From contig SVFS01000004.1 in NCBI GenBank assembly GCA_015056725.1, forward strand, positions 1-64,000: 64,000 nucleotides of DNA, given 5' to 3'. The position numbers were made by a program, and so were the translations under genes. Source of the DNA: Lachnospiraceae bacterium (GTDB taxonomy: Bacteria; Bacillota; Clostridia; Lachnospirales; Lachnospiraceae). Each line of letters opens with the position of its first letter. Positions within the stretch are counted from its first letter, which is position 1. The notes beneath the pieces are model-generated. The model did no database searches, was not told the DNA's origin, and worked only from the letters and a program-made list of their open reading frames with translations. Below are positions 56,298-64,000 of this stretch, piece by piece.

Positions 56298-56924
56298 CTA
56301 CGCTATACCAAGTGACTCTAAAATCTTCTGATACGAATCAACATCCGGCACTAAAATAAAGAATCCATCAATCTGGATATCATCCGAAAATCTTGTCTGA
56401 ATCATCAATATTTTATCTCCGAGCACGCCAAATTCGATTGCCGGAACACTCAAAATAGCTCCTGCCATATCAATCGCAATTGCCGGAACAGACGGATAAA
56501 TTTTCAGATGTGTTAAGTCTGATAAGGAATTCAGATACGCTCCTGTGATAATGTTTCCGATTTCCTTCATAACGGAAATTTCCATTTCATCAAACAAATC
56601 ACTGGCTGAGCCTTCGTCATCCGGCTTACACAACATCTGGTTTACAAGATGTCTCGCAGATTCTTTTTCCAGAAGGAACATCATACTTCCGCTGATATCT
56701 CCTTCTACAACCATATATACACCGGCCATGATAGACTCTTCCCCACCAATAGCTCTTCCGACTTCTTTGAATTCCAAAAGTTCTGCCTGTGGTACTGTCA
56801 TATCAACTTTTCGCTGCAACAACTGTGCAAGTGCTGTCGTTGCATTTCCCGCACCGATATTTCCGATTTCTCTAAGCACGTCCAAATAACAGCTATTCAT
56901 TTCGTCCAAATCAAACTTCGACAT
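56298..56924 (-). CDS. cheC: CheY-P phosphatase CheC
   Basis: A 208-residue CheC with two copies of the conserved E-x(2)-N active-site helix, LREIGNIGAGNATTALAQLL and MKEIGNIITGAYLNSLSDL. It dephosphorylates CheY-P and binds CheD. The gap to cheW (60 bp) contains a perfect stem-loop. Confidence 0.95.
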   Translation of the reverse strand: MSKFDLDEMNSCYLDVLREIGNIGAGNATTALAQLLQRKVDMTVPQAELLEFKEVGRAIGGEESIMAGVYMVVEGDISGSMMFLLEKESARHLVNQMLCKPDDEGSASDLFDEMEISVMKEIGNIITGAYLNSLSDLTHLKIYPSVPAIAIDMAGAILSVPAIEFGVLGDKILMIQTRFSDDIQIDGFFILVPDVDSYQKILESLGIA

Positions 56925-56948
56925 CTATTTTCTCCTTACCCCATGACA

Positions 56949-56972
56949 GCCTGCTATAAAAATATAGCAGGC
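56949..56972 (-). promoter_or_regulatory. Perfect stem-loop between cheW and cheC
   Basis: GCCTGCTATA (56949-56958) pairs with TATAGCAGGC (56963-56972) around a four-base loop. No T-run follows on the minus strand. It may set relative expression of the cheBAW and cheCD segments by affecting mRNA stability. Confidence 0.6.
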
Positions 56973-56984
56973 CGCATATATATA

Positions 56985-57428
56985 TTATTCTGATACTACT
57001 GCGTTCAAATCCAATAAAGAAATGAGTGCATCTCCATTTTTTCCTACGCCCATAAGGAACATATTCTTTTCATCCTTGTCGTAAGATACTTTTTCGATTC
57101 TGTCTACATCAAGAGTTACTACTTCTTTTACTTCATCTACGATTAATCCTACTAACCCTTGCTGTTCCAGCTTTACAATAATAATTCTGGTACTGTTTGT
57201 ATCTTCTACTTCCGGAAGTTCCATCTTTTTACGAAGATTCATAATCGGAATTACTTCACCACGAAGATTAATAACACCTCTTATGTAAGGAGCAACTTTC
57301 GGAACTCGTGTAGTACGCTGCATACGAACGATATTATCTACATATTTGATATCAATACCATACTGTTCATCTCCCATCTGGGTTACGATGAACTGAATAC
57401 TTTCGCTTGTTGTTCTTAATTCTTCCAT
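56985..57428 (-). CDS. cheW: Chemotaxis coupling protein CheW
   Basis: A 147-residue CheW consisting of a single SH3-like domain: QFIVTQMGDEQYGIDIKYVD, RVPKVAPYIRGVINLRGEVI and GLIVDEVKEVVTLD. It links chemoreceptors to CheA. It follows cheA by 11 bp. Confidence 0.96.
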   Translation of the reverse strand: MEELRTTSESIQFIVTQMGDEQYGIDIKYVDNIVRMQRTTRVPKVAPYIRGVINLRGEVIPIMNLRKKMELPEVEDTNSTRIIIVKLEQQGLVGLIVDEVKEVVTLDVDRIEKVSYDKDEKNMFLMGVGKNGDALISLLDLNAVVSE

Positions 57429-57439
57429 GTTAGTCCTCC

Positions 57440-59515
57440 TTAAATCAGTGCATTCGCATCAAGAATAAGTGCAACTTCGCCATCACCTAAAATAGTAGCA
57501 CCACTGATGATCTTGCTCTGCTTCATAAACTTACCGAGAGATTTAATAACGATTTCCTGCTGTCCCATTAATTCATCAATTACAAGACCTGCAAACTTAT
57601 CGCCCTTCTTAACAATAGCAACAATTAAGTTTTCGTCTTCTTTTCTCGTAGATACTGTATCTAATACCTTGTCCAAACGGATAAGCGGAATTACGTTGCC
57701 ACGTAAATGAATTACTTCTTTAGACTGAACCAGTTTAATATCCTTCGGATCAATATCTTCAATCGTTGTAACAGAGCCGAGAGAAATTGCGTATTTTTCT
57801 CCGCCTACTACTACCATGAGAGATTGGATAATAGCAAGTGTAAGCGGAAGTCTGATTGTCCATGTACTACCAACTCCGAGTTTGGATTTTACTTCTACTT
57901 CACCACTTAACGCTTCAATCTTAGATTTTACAACGTCAAGACCAACTCCTCGTCCGGATACATCAGATACCTGTTTTGCTGTAGAGAAGCTTGGGAGGAA
58001 TAATAAGTCGATAATTTCTTTATCAGACATGTTTTCTCCCTGTTCTGCTGTAATAGTACCTCTTTCGATTGCTTTACGTTTAACTGCTTCAACGTCAATA
58101 CCGTTACCGTCATCTTTTACTTCGATAACTACGTTGTTACCATCCTGATATGCATCAAGGAAAATAGAACCAACTTCCGGTTTACCGCGTTCTTTACGAA
58201 CTTCTGCGGATTCCAGACCATGATCGGCAGAGTTACGAAGTAAGTGCATTAACGGATCACCGATTTCATCTACCACTGTACGGTCAAGCTCTGTTTCCTC
58301 ACCGGACATATATAATTCCATCTTTTTATTTAATTTCTTAGACAGGTCACGAATCATTCGTGGGAATTTGTTTACAACACTTTCAATCGGAACCATTCGA
58401 ACCTTCATAACAGATTCGTGTAAGTTTGTCGTAACACTTTCCAGATATTCAATCTGTTCGTTGAACGTAATATTGTTTTCGCTTCCCTGTGAAGACGCAG
58501 ATACTAATGAGTTCTTTGCAATGATAAGCTCACTTACAAGATTCATCAGTACATCCAGTTTTTCAATGTCAACACGTACGGTACGGTTAACAACCGGTTT
58601 ACCTGCTGTAGCCTTTTTCTCAGTAGTTTTTGCTACTTCTTGGGATGCAGCTACTACTGCAGTTCCGGCTGTTTCCTGTTCAACAGCCTTTTCTTCAGCC
58701 ACTTCTACTGCTCCATCCTGTAATTCATCTAAAGCAAACTGCTTTCCTTCTGCCGATGCAATTTCTGATACATTCAAGATAGCTTTGGATACGTCTGACA
58801 TTGCTTTCTCTGTGATAACAATAACACTGAATTCCAAATCAAATCTTTCATCCTCAATATCCTGTGCAGAAGGATTTGAAATTAAGATTTCGCCCTGTTC
58901 TTCTACAGCCTTAAATACAAGGAATGCTCTTGCTGCTTTCAAAATACATGTTTCCTGTACTCTTACAGTAAAACCATATACATTCTTACCCTGTCTGATT
59001 GCTTTTGCTAAAACAGTTTTTTCAGAGCCATTCAGTTTAATATTATCCCAATTGGAAGAAGATTTTACAGCTTCCTCTGCCGGAGCTTCTGCTTCGGCTT
59101 TTGCTACTACCACTTCCGGCGCACTGTTTCCGCCTGTCTTCAGACAATCCTGCAATAATTTAATCAAACCTTCGTTTTCATTTGTTCCTTCATCAGCCGT
59201 TTCCTGAATATTTGCTGTATACTCTTCTAATGCATCCAGACACTGGAACAAAATATCAACCATGTTAGGTTTAATGGAAATAGCACCATTTCTTACCTCT
59301 GAAAATACATTTTCCATATCATGGGTAAGATTCTGCATTCTCTTAAATCCCATAGTACCTGCCATACCTTTTAAAGAATGAGCAGCTCGGAAAATCTCAT
59401 TTACAGTATCCATGTTTTCCGGATTCTGTTCCAAGTTTAAAATCTCTGTGTTTAAATTTTGTAAATGTTCTCTTGTCTCATCCAAGAAAATCTCCAGATA
59501 TTGGCTTACATCCAT
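57440..59515 (-). CDS. cheA: Chemotaxis histidine kinase CheA
   Basis: A 691-residue CheA. The HPt domain carries the phospho-acceptor His46 in FRAAHSLKGMAGTMGF. A P2-like region, dimerisation helices (about 310-370), the ATPase domain (DPLMHLLRNSADHGLESAE, EVKDDGNGIDVEAVKRK, SGRGVGLDVVKSKIEAL) and a C-terminal CheW-like domain follow. It phosphorylates CheY and CheB. It lies one base after cheB. CheY itself is not in the window. Confidence 0.97.
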   Translation of the reverse strand: MDVSQYLEIFLDETREHLQNLNTEILNLEQNPENMDTVNEIFRAAHSLKGMAGTMGFKRMQNLTHDMENVFSEVRNGAISIKPNMVDILFQCLDALEEYTANIQETADEGTNENEGLIKLLQDCLKTGGNSAPEVVVAKAEAEAPAEEAVKSSSNWDNIKLNGSEKTVLAKAIRQGKNVYGFTVRVQETCILKAARAFLVFKAVEEQGEILISNPSAQDIEDERFDLEFSVIVITEKAMSDVSKAILNVSEIASAEGKQFALDELQDGAVEVAEEKAVEQETAGTAVVAASQEVAKTTEKKATAGKPVVNRTVRVDIEKLDVLMNLVSELIIAKNSLVSASSQGSENNITFNEQIEYLESVTTNLHESVMKVRMVPIESVVNKFPRMIRDLSKKLNKKMELYMSGEETELDRTVVDEIGDPLMHLLRNSADHGLESAEVRKERGKPEVGSIFLDAYQDGNNVVIEVKDDGNGIDVEAVKRKAIERGTITAEQGENMSDKEIIDLLFLPSFSTAKQVSDVSGRGVGLDVVKSKIEALSGEVEVKSKLGVGSTWTIRLPLTLAIIQSLMVVVGGEKYAISLGSVTTIEDIDPKDIKLVQSKEVIHLRGNVIPLIRLDKVLDTVSTRKEDENLIVAIVKKGDKFAGLVIDELMGQQEIVIKSLGKFMKQSKIISGATILGDGEVALILDANALI

Positions 59516-59516
59516 C

Positions 59517-60590
59517 TCATTTTACCCCCACATTCATGATAATTTCCTGTGCAATATCCGAAAGCCCTACTATCTGATTAGACAATCCTGCTCTCACGAT
59601 AGCTCTCGGCATTCCATATACCGCACAAGTATCTTCCTGTTGTGCCAGAACGTGAACTTTTTTCTTCGCGTTCAGATTTGTAATTCCTACCGTACCATCC
59701 TGTCCCATACCTGTCATAACAACACATACAACTTCAGAATACGGGCTGTCACACAAGCTTTCGTACATATAATTTGCACACGGCTTTACACCCTCTCTGT
59801 TCGGTTCATCCGTATAATGAATCCTGCACTGTCCTCTTTCTGTAACGACGTTCAGGTGTGCACCGCCTCTTGCCACATATACATGACCGATTTCAAGTAC
59901 ATCTCCCTCTTCTGCTTCTTTTACCGACACTTCACTCAGAGAATCCAGTCTCTCTGCCAAGGACTTTGTAAAGCCGGCCGGCATATGCTGTACCAATACT
60001 ACCGGAGCATTTAATTCCTTTGGTAATCTTGGGATTACTGACTGTAATGCTCTTGGACCACCTGTAGAGCTTGCAATAGCAACTATTTTGTTGCCCGGTA
60101 CAGAAGTGGCATGTTTTCTGACAATCTCGACAAACTTTCTATTTGCCTTAATGCTTTCTATGCCATACGCCTTATCTGTTGCAATCTGCTTACTCTCCGC
60201 TACGACTGCCAGTGTTCTTAGGAAAATTTCTTTGAAATCATTCCCTTTACAGTCAAATGCATTGTCCGGTTTGTGTACAAAATCAAGTGCTCCCAGTTCC
60301 AACGCATCAAGCGTTACCTGTGCACCTTCTTTGGTATCTGTACTTGCCATCATCACTTTTGTCGAAATCTTATGCTTCTTTAATTCTTTCAGAAGCTGAA
60401 GACCGTTCATGATTGGCATATTCACATCCAAAACAACCGCATCGTATTGATTTTTCATAAGAAGATTCAGTGCATCTTTTCCATTTACGGCTTTATCCGC
60501 TACGTGGAATCTACTATCTTGATTAATTATATCACATAGCACTCTTCTCATGAGTGCAGAGTCATCTACTATCAGAATATTTTTTGCCAT
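59517..60590 (-). CDS. cheB: Chemotaxis methylesterase CheB
   Basis: A 357-residue CheB with an N-terminal receiver (phospho-acceptor Asp55 in VVLDVNMPIMNG) and a C-terminal methylesterase domain with the catalytic Ser in ASSTGGPRALQ, His in VLVQHMPAGFT and Asp in MTGMGQDGTVG. It removes receptor methyl groups and resets sensitivity. It lies two bases after the PilZ gene and one before cheA. Confidence 0.96.
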   Translation of the reverse strand: MAKNILIVDDSALMRRVLCDIINQDSRFHVADKAVNGKDALNLLMKNQYDAVVLDVNMPIMNGLQLLKELKKHKISTKVMMASTDTKEGAQVTLDALELGALDFVHKPDNAFDCKGNDFKEIFLRTLAVVAESKQIATDKAYGIESIKANRKFVEIVRKHATSVPGNKIVAIASSTGGPRALQSVIPRLPKELNAPVVLVQHMPAGFTKSLAERLDSLSEVSVKEAEEGDVLEIGHVYVARGGAHLNVVTERGQCRIHYTDEPNREGVKPCANYMYESLCDSPYSEVVCVVMTGMGQDGTVGITNLNAKKKVHVLAQQEDTCAVYGMPRAIVRAGLSNQIVGLSDIAQEIIMNVGVK

Positions 60591-60592
60591 TT

Positions 60593-61318
60593 CTATCTTC
60601 CTGTTTCTTTATGTCTGTTTTTACGTTCTTCCTCAAAAATGTATCGAATAATCTCTTCTCTTTCCTGGGCATTTAAGTTTACATATTGCACGCGGTGCTC
60701 ATATGTATTCTGTCTTGCATCAACCTTAGAAGACTCTATTACTTTTCCGACCAGATGATATTCTTTTGGTCCCTTCTTTGTAATCAATACATAGTTACAA
60801 TAAATCAAGGAATCTTCTTCATACTGATGATTGGCTATAAATCGAAGACCACCACCACTGATATCTACTATCACACTTCTTTTCAGCGGAAGTCCCGGTA
60901 CCAGATAAGCTTCCTTCTTCTCAATCGCAATTACTTCTTCCTGCTCTAATTGACGGGAATTCATCTCCAGAGCACAACTAAAACGGTAAAATTCTCTTCT
61001 TTGGAATTTTCTCAAATTGCTTGTCAGCTCCATCACCAGGATGTAGACATTATTGCTTTTATAACGGTCAATTACCTTTGCAAAGCATTGATACAAACCA
61101 TGTTCCGTATAAAAACATAAATTAAATTCACCATCAACCGGCAGTAATATTAATTTCGTTTTTTCAATTGGCATTAATAATTCCAATTGGTCTTCCGACA
61201 AAATATCAAATACCTTTGAACGATACACCTTTTTGGAACTGTCTAATTCTGTCTCCACATGGTGTTCTAACGTCTGTATTTCTACTGCTTGTCCTACTTC
61301 GACAATATTTGATAACAT
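60593..61318 (-). CDS. YcgR-like PilZ flagellar brake protein
   Basis: A 241-residue protein with an N-terminal YcgR_N-like beta-barrel and a C-terminal PilZ domain. The c-di-GMP-binding motifs RREFYRFSC and VDISGGGLRF are clear. YcgR/YpfA-type proteins slow flagellar rotation when c-di-GMP is bound. I choose the ATG at 61318 (GGGGGAG just upstream), which avoids overlap with flhG; the ATG at 61348 would overlap its end. Its presence between flhG and cheB points to a motility role. Confidence 0.85.
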   Translation of the reverse strand: MLSNIVEVGQAVEIQTLEHHVETELDSSKKVYRSKVFDILSEDQLELLMPIEKTKLILLPVDGEFNLCFYTEHGLYQCFAKVIDRYKSNNVYILVMELTSNLRKFQRREFYRFSCALEMNSRQLEQEEVIAIEKKEAYLVPGLPLKRSVIVDISGGGLRFIANHQYEEDSLIYCNYVLITKKGPKEYHLVGKVIESSKVDARQNTYEHRVQYVNLNAQEREEIIRYIFEEERKNRHKETGR

Positions 61319-61328
61319 CATACTCCCC

Positions 61329-62213
61329 CTATCCATTCTTCTTTGCACTGATTATATGCGAGAAGAATGCCGCCATTCCACGTTTTGGAATCGTTCCGCT
61401 TACTTCTTTATTCATTAATTTTGCCGCAATTCTTTCATACGCAATGGCTGATTTAGCCATAGGTGACTGTAAAGACACCGGCATCTGCTGCATAACCGCT
61501 TTGGATAATAAATTATCCTGAGGAACTGAGCCAAGATATTCAATCGGTAATTTCAAATATCTTGCCACAACAGCATTTAATTTACTGTATAACGTTCTTC
61601 CTTCTTCTTCTGTATCTACACGATTCGCCATTACTTTGATTTTCGAATACTCCTTCGAAAATCTACTGTGTCTGTTAAGTGCTTTCAGCAGAGAATAGGA
61701 ATCCGTAATAGAAGTAGGTTCCGGTGTTGTTACAAGAATAATTTCTCCGCTTGCTACCAGGAATTCAAGTACAGCATCCGAAATTCCCGCACCGGTATCT
61801 ACAATAATTGTATCTGCTATTGCATCCAGCTCTGCCAAATTCTGAATAATGTAGATAAGATAATCTCTGCTCAAATTTGACATTCCCGCTATGCCGGAGC
61901 CCCCTGAAATAAATCCTACATCCAGTGGTCCCCATGTTATAATTTCACGAATATTTTTCCCTTGATAAATCAAATCACATAAATTGTATTTCGGCACAGC
62001 TCCAAACATGATTTCAATATTCGCAAGTCCGAAATCCGCATCCAGTATAATAACCCGCTGTCCCATTTTTCTAAACTGGATTGCAAGGTTAATTGCCGTA
62101 TTCGATTTACCAACGCCACCTTTACCACTTGTAACGGTAATTACACGAGCTAATGGACGTTTGGGGGCATTTTGTGCCTTAATAATATTCCTTAACTGTT
62201 CTGCCTGATCCAT
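61329..62213 (-). CDS. flhG: Flagellar number regulator FlhG (MinD-like ATPase)
   Basis: A 294-residue MinD/ParA-type ATPase. The deviant Walker A VTSGKGGVGKSNTAINLA, the DADFGLANIEIMFG segment and IIVDTGAGI are intact, and the C-terminus (GMAAFFSHI) has an amphipathic-helix character. It controls flagellar number and placement with FlhF, which precedes it by 22 bp. Confidence 0.94.
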   Translation of the reverse strand: MDQAEQLRNIIKAQNAPKRPLARVITVTSGKGGVGKSNTAINLAIQFRKMGQRVIILDADFGLANIEIMFGAVPKYNLCDLIYQGKNIREIITWGPLDVGFISGGSGIAGMSNLSRDYLIYIIQNLAELDAIADTIIVDTGAGISDAVLEFLVASGEIILVTTPEPTSITDSYSLLKALNRHSRFSKEYSKIKVMANRVDTEEEGRTLYSKLNAVVARYLKLPIEYLGSVPQDNLLSKAVMQQMPVSLQSPMAKSAIAYERIAAKLMNKEVSGTIPKRGMAAFFSHIISAKKNG

Positions 62214-62235
62214 TCATTTGCCCTTCCAAATTCTG

Positions 62236-63489
62236 TTATTTTCCACCCAGTAAATTTTTAACGGTTTTTTGAGGATTAAACACTTCAATATCATCAGGCA
62301 CATTTTGTCCGCAAGTAACATAGGACATACTTGCGCCTGTATATAATTTCAAATTCAACAAATTACCGAGTGTTGTCGTCTCGTCCAGCTTCGTAAAAAT
62401 AATTTTATAACTGGTCATATCTGTATATGTGTCTGCAATACTCAGCAAATCACGATATTTTGTCGTGGCACTAAGTACAAGATGTACTTCCTTTTCCACC
62501 TTCCCGTCCAAAGAATGAATAAAGGAATTCATATTTTCTTTCTGAGTAACGTTCTGATGTGAATGCCCCGCTGTATCTACTAGTATATAATCAAAATTCA
62601 TAAAATCCCGAAGCGCTGTTTCCATTTCATCTACGGAATATATGACTCTGAACGGCACCTCTAAAATATTTGCGTACGTCCGCAGCTGCTCTGCTGCCGC
62701 AATTCGATAGGTATCCGCTGTCAAAAGCGCAACTTTCTTCTTTTCCTCTACGCTGAATTTCGATGCAATCTTAGCAATTGTCGTAGTTTTCCCTACACCT
62801 GTCGGTCCAATAAAGAAAACCACCTTCGGATTCTGCTGTGCCGGTTCAATCGGTGCAGCTTTTCCAAATTTCAAAATCATCTTTTGATACACGTTTGCAA
62901 GTGCATGATCAAACGGCATGTGAGGCTTTGTATTTTTCTGCATTTCATGGATAATCTGGTTTGCATATTTTTCGTTCACCTCATTATCCAGCATCGTATT
63001 ATATAAAAGCTTCATGAATTTAATCATCTGGCCATCTTCGCCTTCTGATTCTTCTAACACTACTGCTTCTTTCTCTCTCAGTTCATCCGCTTCCTGAAGC
63101 TTCTTTTCCACCGAAACGGAAGTACCCTTCTTTTCCTCTGCCGATGCTTTCACCGTAAGGTTTTCAGACACAGGTGTCTTTTCTTCCGCCGGCTTGTCTT
63201 CTGCCCTGCGTTCTGTCCGCTTCGTTTCTGCAGCCACATTTGCAATCTGTGCAACCTGTCTGAACGCTTCCTTCATATCCGTTTCCTGCTTCGCCGCAGC
63301 AACTGCATACCGTTCATTTTCATCCTCTAAAGCAACTGTTACCTCTATCTGCTGCTTTTTGAGAAATTTAAATAAACCTTTTCTTTTTGCATTACGGACA
63401 TTCATAACAACAACATTTTCGCCAAGCTCTGCCTTTGCCAGCCCTAATGCTTCTTCTTCTGTTTTCCCCACAAACTTTTTAATAATCAT
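62236..63489 (-). CDS. flhF: Flagellar biosynthesis GTPase FlhF
   Basis: A 417-residue SRP-type GTPase. The N-terminal basic/low-complexity B domain (about 1-150) is followed by the NG domain with FIGPTGVGKTTTIAKIASKF (about 226), LLTADTYRIAAAEQLRTYA, VDTAGHSH and FTKLDETTTLGN. It recruits early flagellar components to the assembly site. Its start overlaps the flhA stop by one base (TAATG). Confidence 0.95.
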   Translation of the reverse strand: MIIKKFVGKTEEEALGLAKAELGENVVVMNVRNAKRKGLFKFLKKQQIEVTVALEDENERYAVAAAKQETDMKEAFRQVAQIANVAAETKRTERRAEDKPAEEKTPVSENLTVKASAEEKKGTSVSVEKKLQEADELREKEAVVLEESEGEDGQMIKFMKLLYNTMLDNEVNEKYANQIIHEMQKNTKPHMPFDHALANVYQKMILKFGKAAPIEPAQQNPKVVFFIGPTGVGKTTTIAKIASKFSVEEKKKVALLTADTYRIAAAEQLRTYANILEVPFRVIYSVDEMETALRDFMNFDYILVDTAGHSHQNVTQKENMNSFIHSLDGKVEKEVHLVLSATTKYRDLLSIADTYTDMTSYKIIFTKLDETTTLGNLLNLKLYTGASMSYVTCGQNVPDDIEVFNPQKTVKNLLGGK

Positions 63490-64000
63490 TATGCGGTCAC
63501 CATTCCTACTGATTGTAATTCAACATTCGATTCTATCTCGTTATAGGAAACAACGATCAAATCTTTGTAATAATCTTCTGTAAGCTTCTTGAAATATGTA
63601 CGCACAATCGGCGATGTAATCACAATCGGATTCCTGCCGAGCTGTTCTAACTTTTCTATCTCTTTTCCAACGCTCTTCATGATAGCTTTTGTTCTTACCG
63701 GGTCCAGCGTCAGATATGCCCCTGTTTCTGTCTGTTTTACACTTCCCATGATTTCCTGCTCCACCTTTGGATCAAGCGTTACTACACTGCTTGTTTCATT
63801 CGGTGGGAAAAATCTGTTTGAAATTGCCCTTTTCAAGCTCTGACGTACATACTCTGTTAAAATATCCGTATCTCTTGTAGACGGTGCATAGTCTGCAAGC
63901 GTTTCCAAAATCGTAAGTAAATCTCTGATAGAAATACCTTCTTTTAACAGATTTTGTAATACTTTCTGCACTTCACCAAGCCCAAGTGCTTTTGGAACCA
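63489..64000 (-). CDS. flhA: Flagellar export protein FlhA, C-terminal part
   Basis: The frame remains open to the window edge and encodes the last 170 residues of FlhA, the main inner-membrane component of the flagellar type III export gate. The cytoplasmic-domain motifs LLKEGISIRDLLTILETLAD and DPVRTKAIMKSV are clear. The GTG at 63971 is internal (GEVQKVLQNLL), not a start. The N-terminal part is beyond the window. Confidence 0.95.
   Translation of the reverse strand, partial: VPKALGLGEVQKVLQNLLKEGISIRDLLTILETLADYAPSTRDTDILTEYVRQSLKRAISNRFFPPNETSSVVTLDPKVEQEIMGSVKQTETGAYLTLDPVRTKAIMKSVGKEIEKLEQLGRNPIVITSPIVRTYFKKLTEDYYKDLIVVSYNEIESNVELQSVGMVTA

Overview
The window comes from a motile, low-G+C Gram-positive Clostridium-type bacterium, most likely a flagellated Lachnospiraceae (Roseburia/Agathobacter/Lachnospira-like). 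This rests on the Bacillus/Clostridia-type fla/che operon (cheB-cheA-cheW-cheC-cheD-sigD), the firmicute nusA-infB operon with ylxR/ylxQ, a YesM/YesN regulator pair and the YesL family. The genus is inference. Nearly all genes are on the minus strand.

Read from the right (transcription runs right to left): 64000-52136 is the end of a flagellar/chemotaxis operon: flhA (partial), flhF, flhG, a YcgR/PilZ protein, cheB, cheA, cheW, cheC, cheD, an unknown small membrane protein, sigD, a FapA-family gene, and a SwrB-like coiled-coil protein. A LysM-like envelope protein and a purine salvage pair (xpt-pbuX) follow, then rpsB-tsf. Next come a chemoreceptor with a C-terminal PilZ domain (45304-47400), a SpoVB/MurJ-type flippase, groES-groEL, an intergenic region with 72-bp tandem repeats, a lipoprotein, and a large sensor-EAL protein. 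From 36166 to 27720 lies the nusA operon: rimP-nusA-rnpM-ylxQ-infB-rbfA-nrnA-truB-ribF. At the far left are rpsO and the start of pnp.

Between ribF and rpsO, which are neighbours in many Firmicutes, sits about 27 kb of accessory genes. It holds a beta-propeller secreted protein, two chemoreceptors, a zinc-ribbon/proline-repeat membrane protein with a membrane metallophosphoesterase, a Na/phosphate symporter and an NlpC/P60 wall hydrolase. Its core is a 16-kb uronate-oligosaccharide locus (5934-21620). A lipoprotein sugar-binding protein and two ABC permeases import oligosaccharides. A GH88 unsaturated glucuronyl hydrolase, a DUF2264 protein and a heparinase II/III-like lyase, all without signal peptides, would cut them in the cytoplasm. 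KduI and KduD convert the released unsaturated uronate towards 2-keto-3-deoxygluconate. A YesM/YesN two-component system is transcribed divergently with the lyase. The exact polysaccharide (glycosaminoglycan, pectin-like or another uronan) cannot be read from the sequence; no sulfatase, KDG kinase or KDPG aldolase is in the window.

Other themes are c-di-GMP (an EAL phosphodiesterase with a degenerate GGDEF, an MCP-PilZ fusion, and YcgR within the che operon) and several stem-loops between co-transcribed genes that lack U-tracts. I saw no tRNA, rRNA, CRISPR array, transposase or prophage gene.
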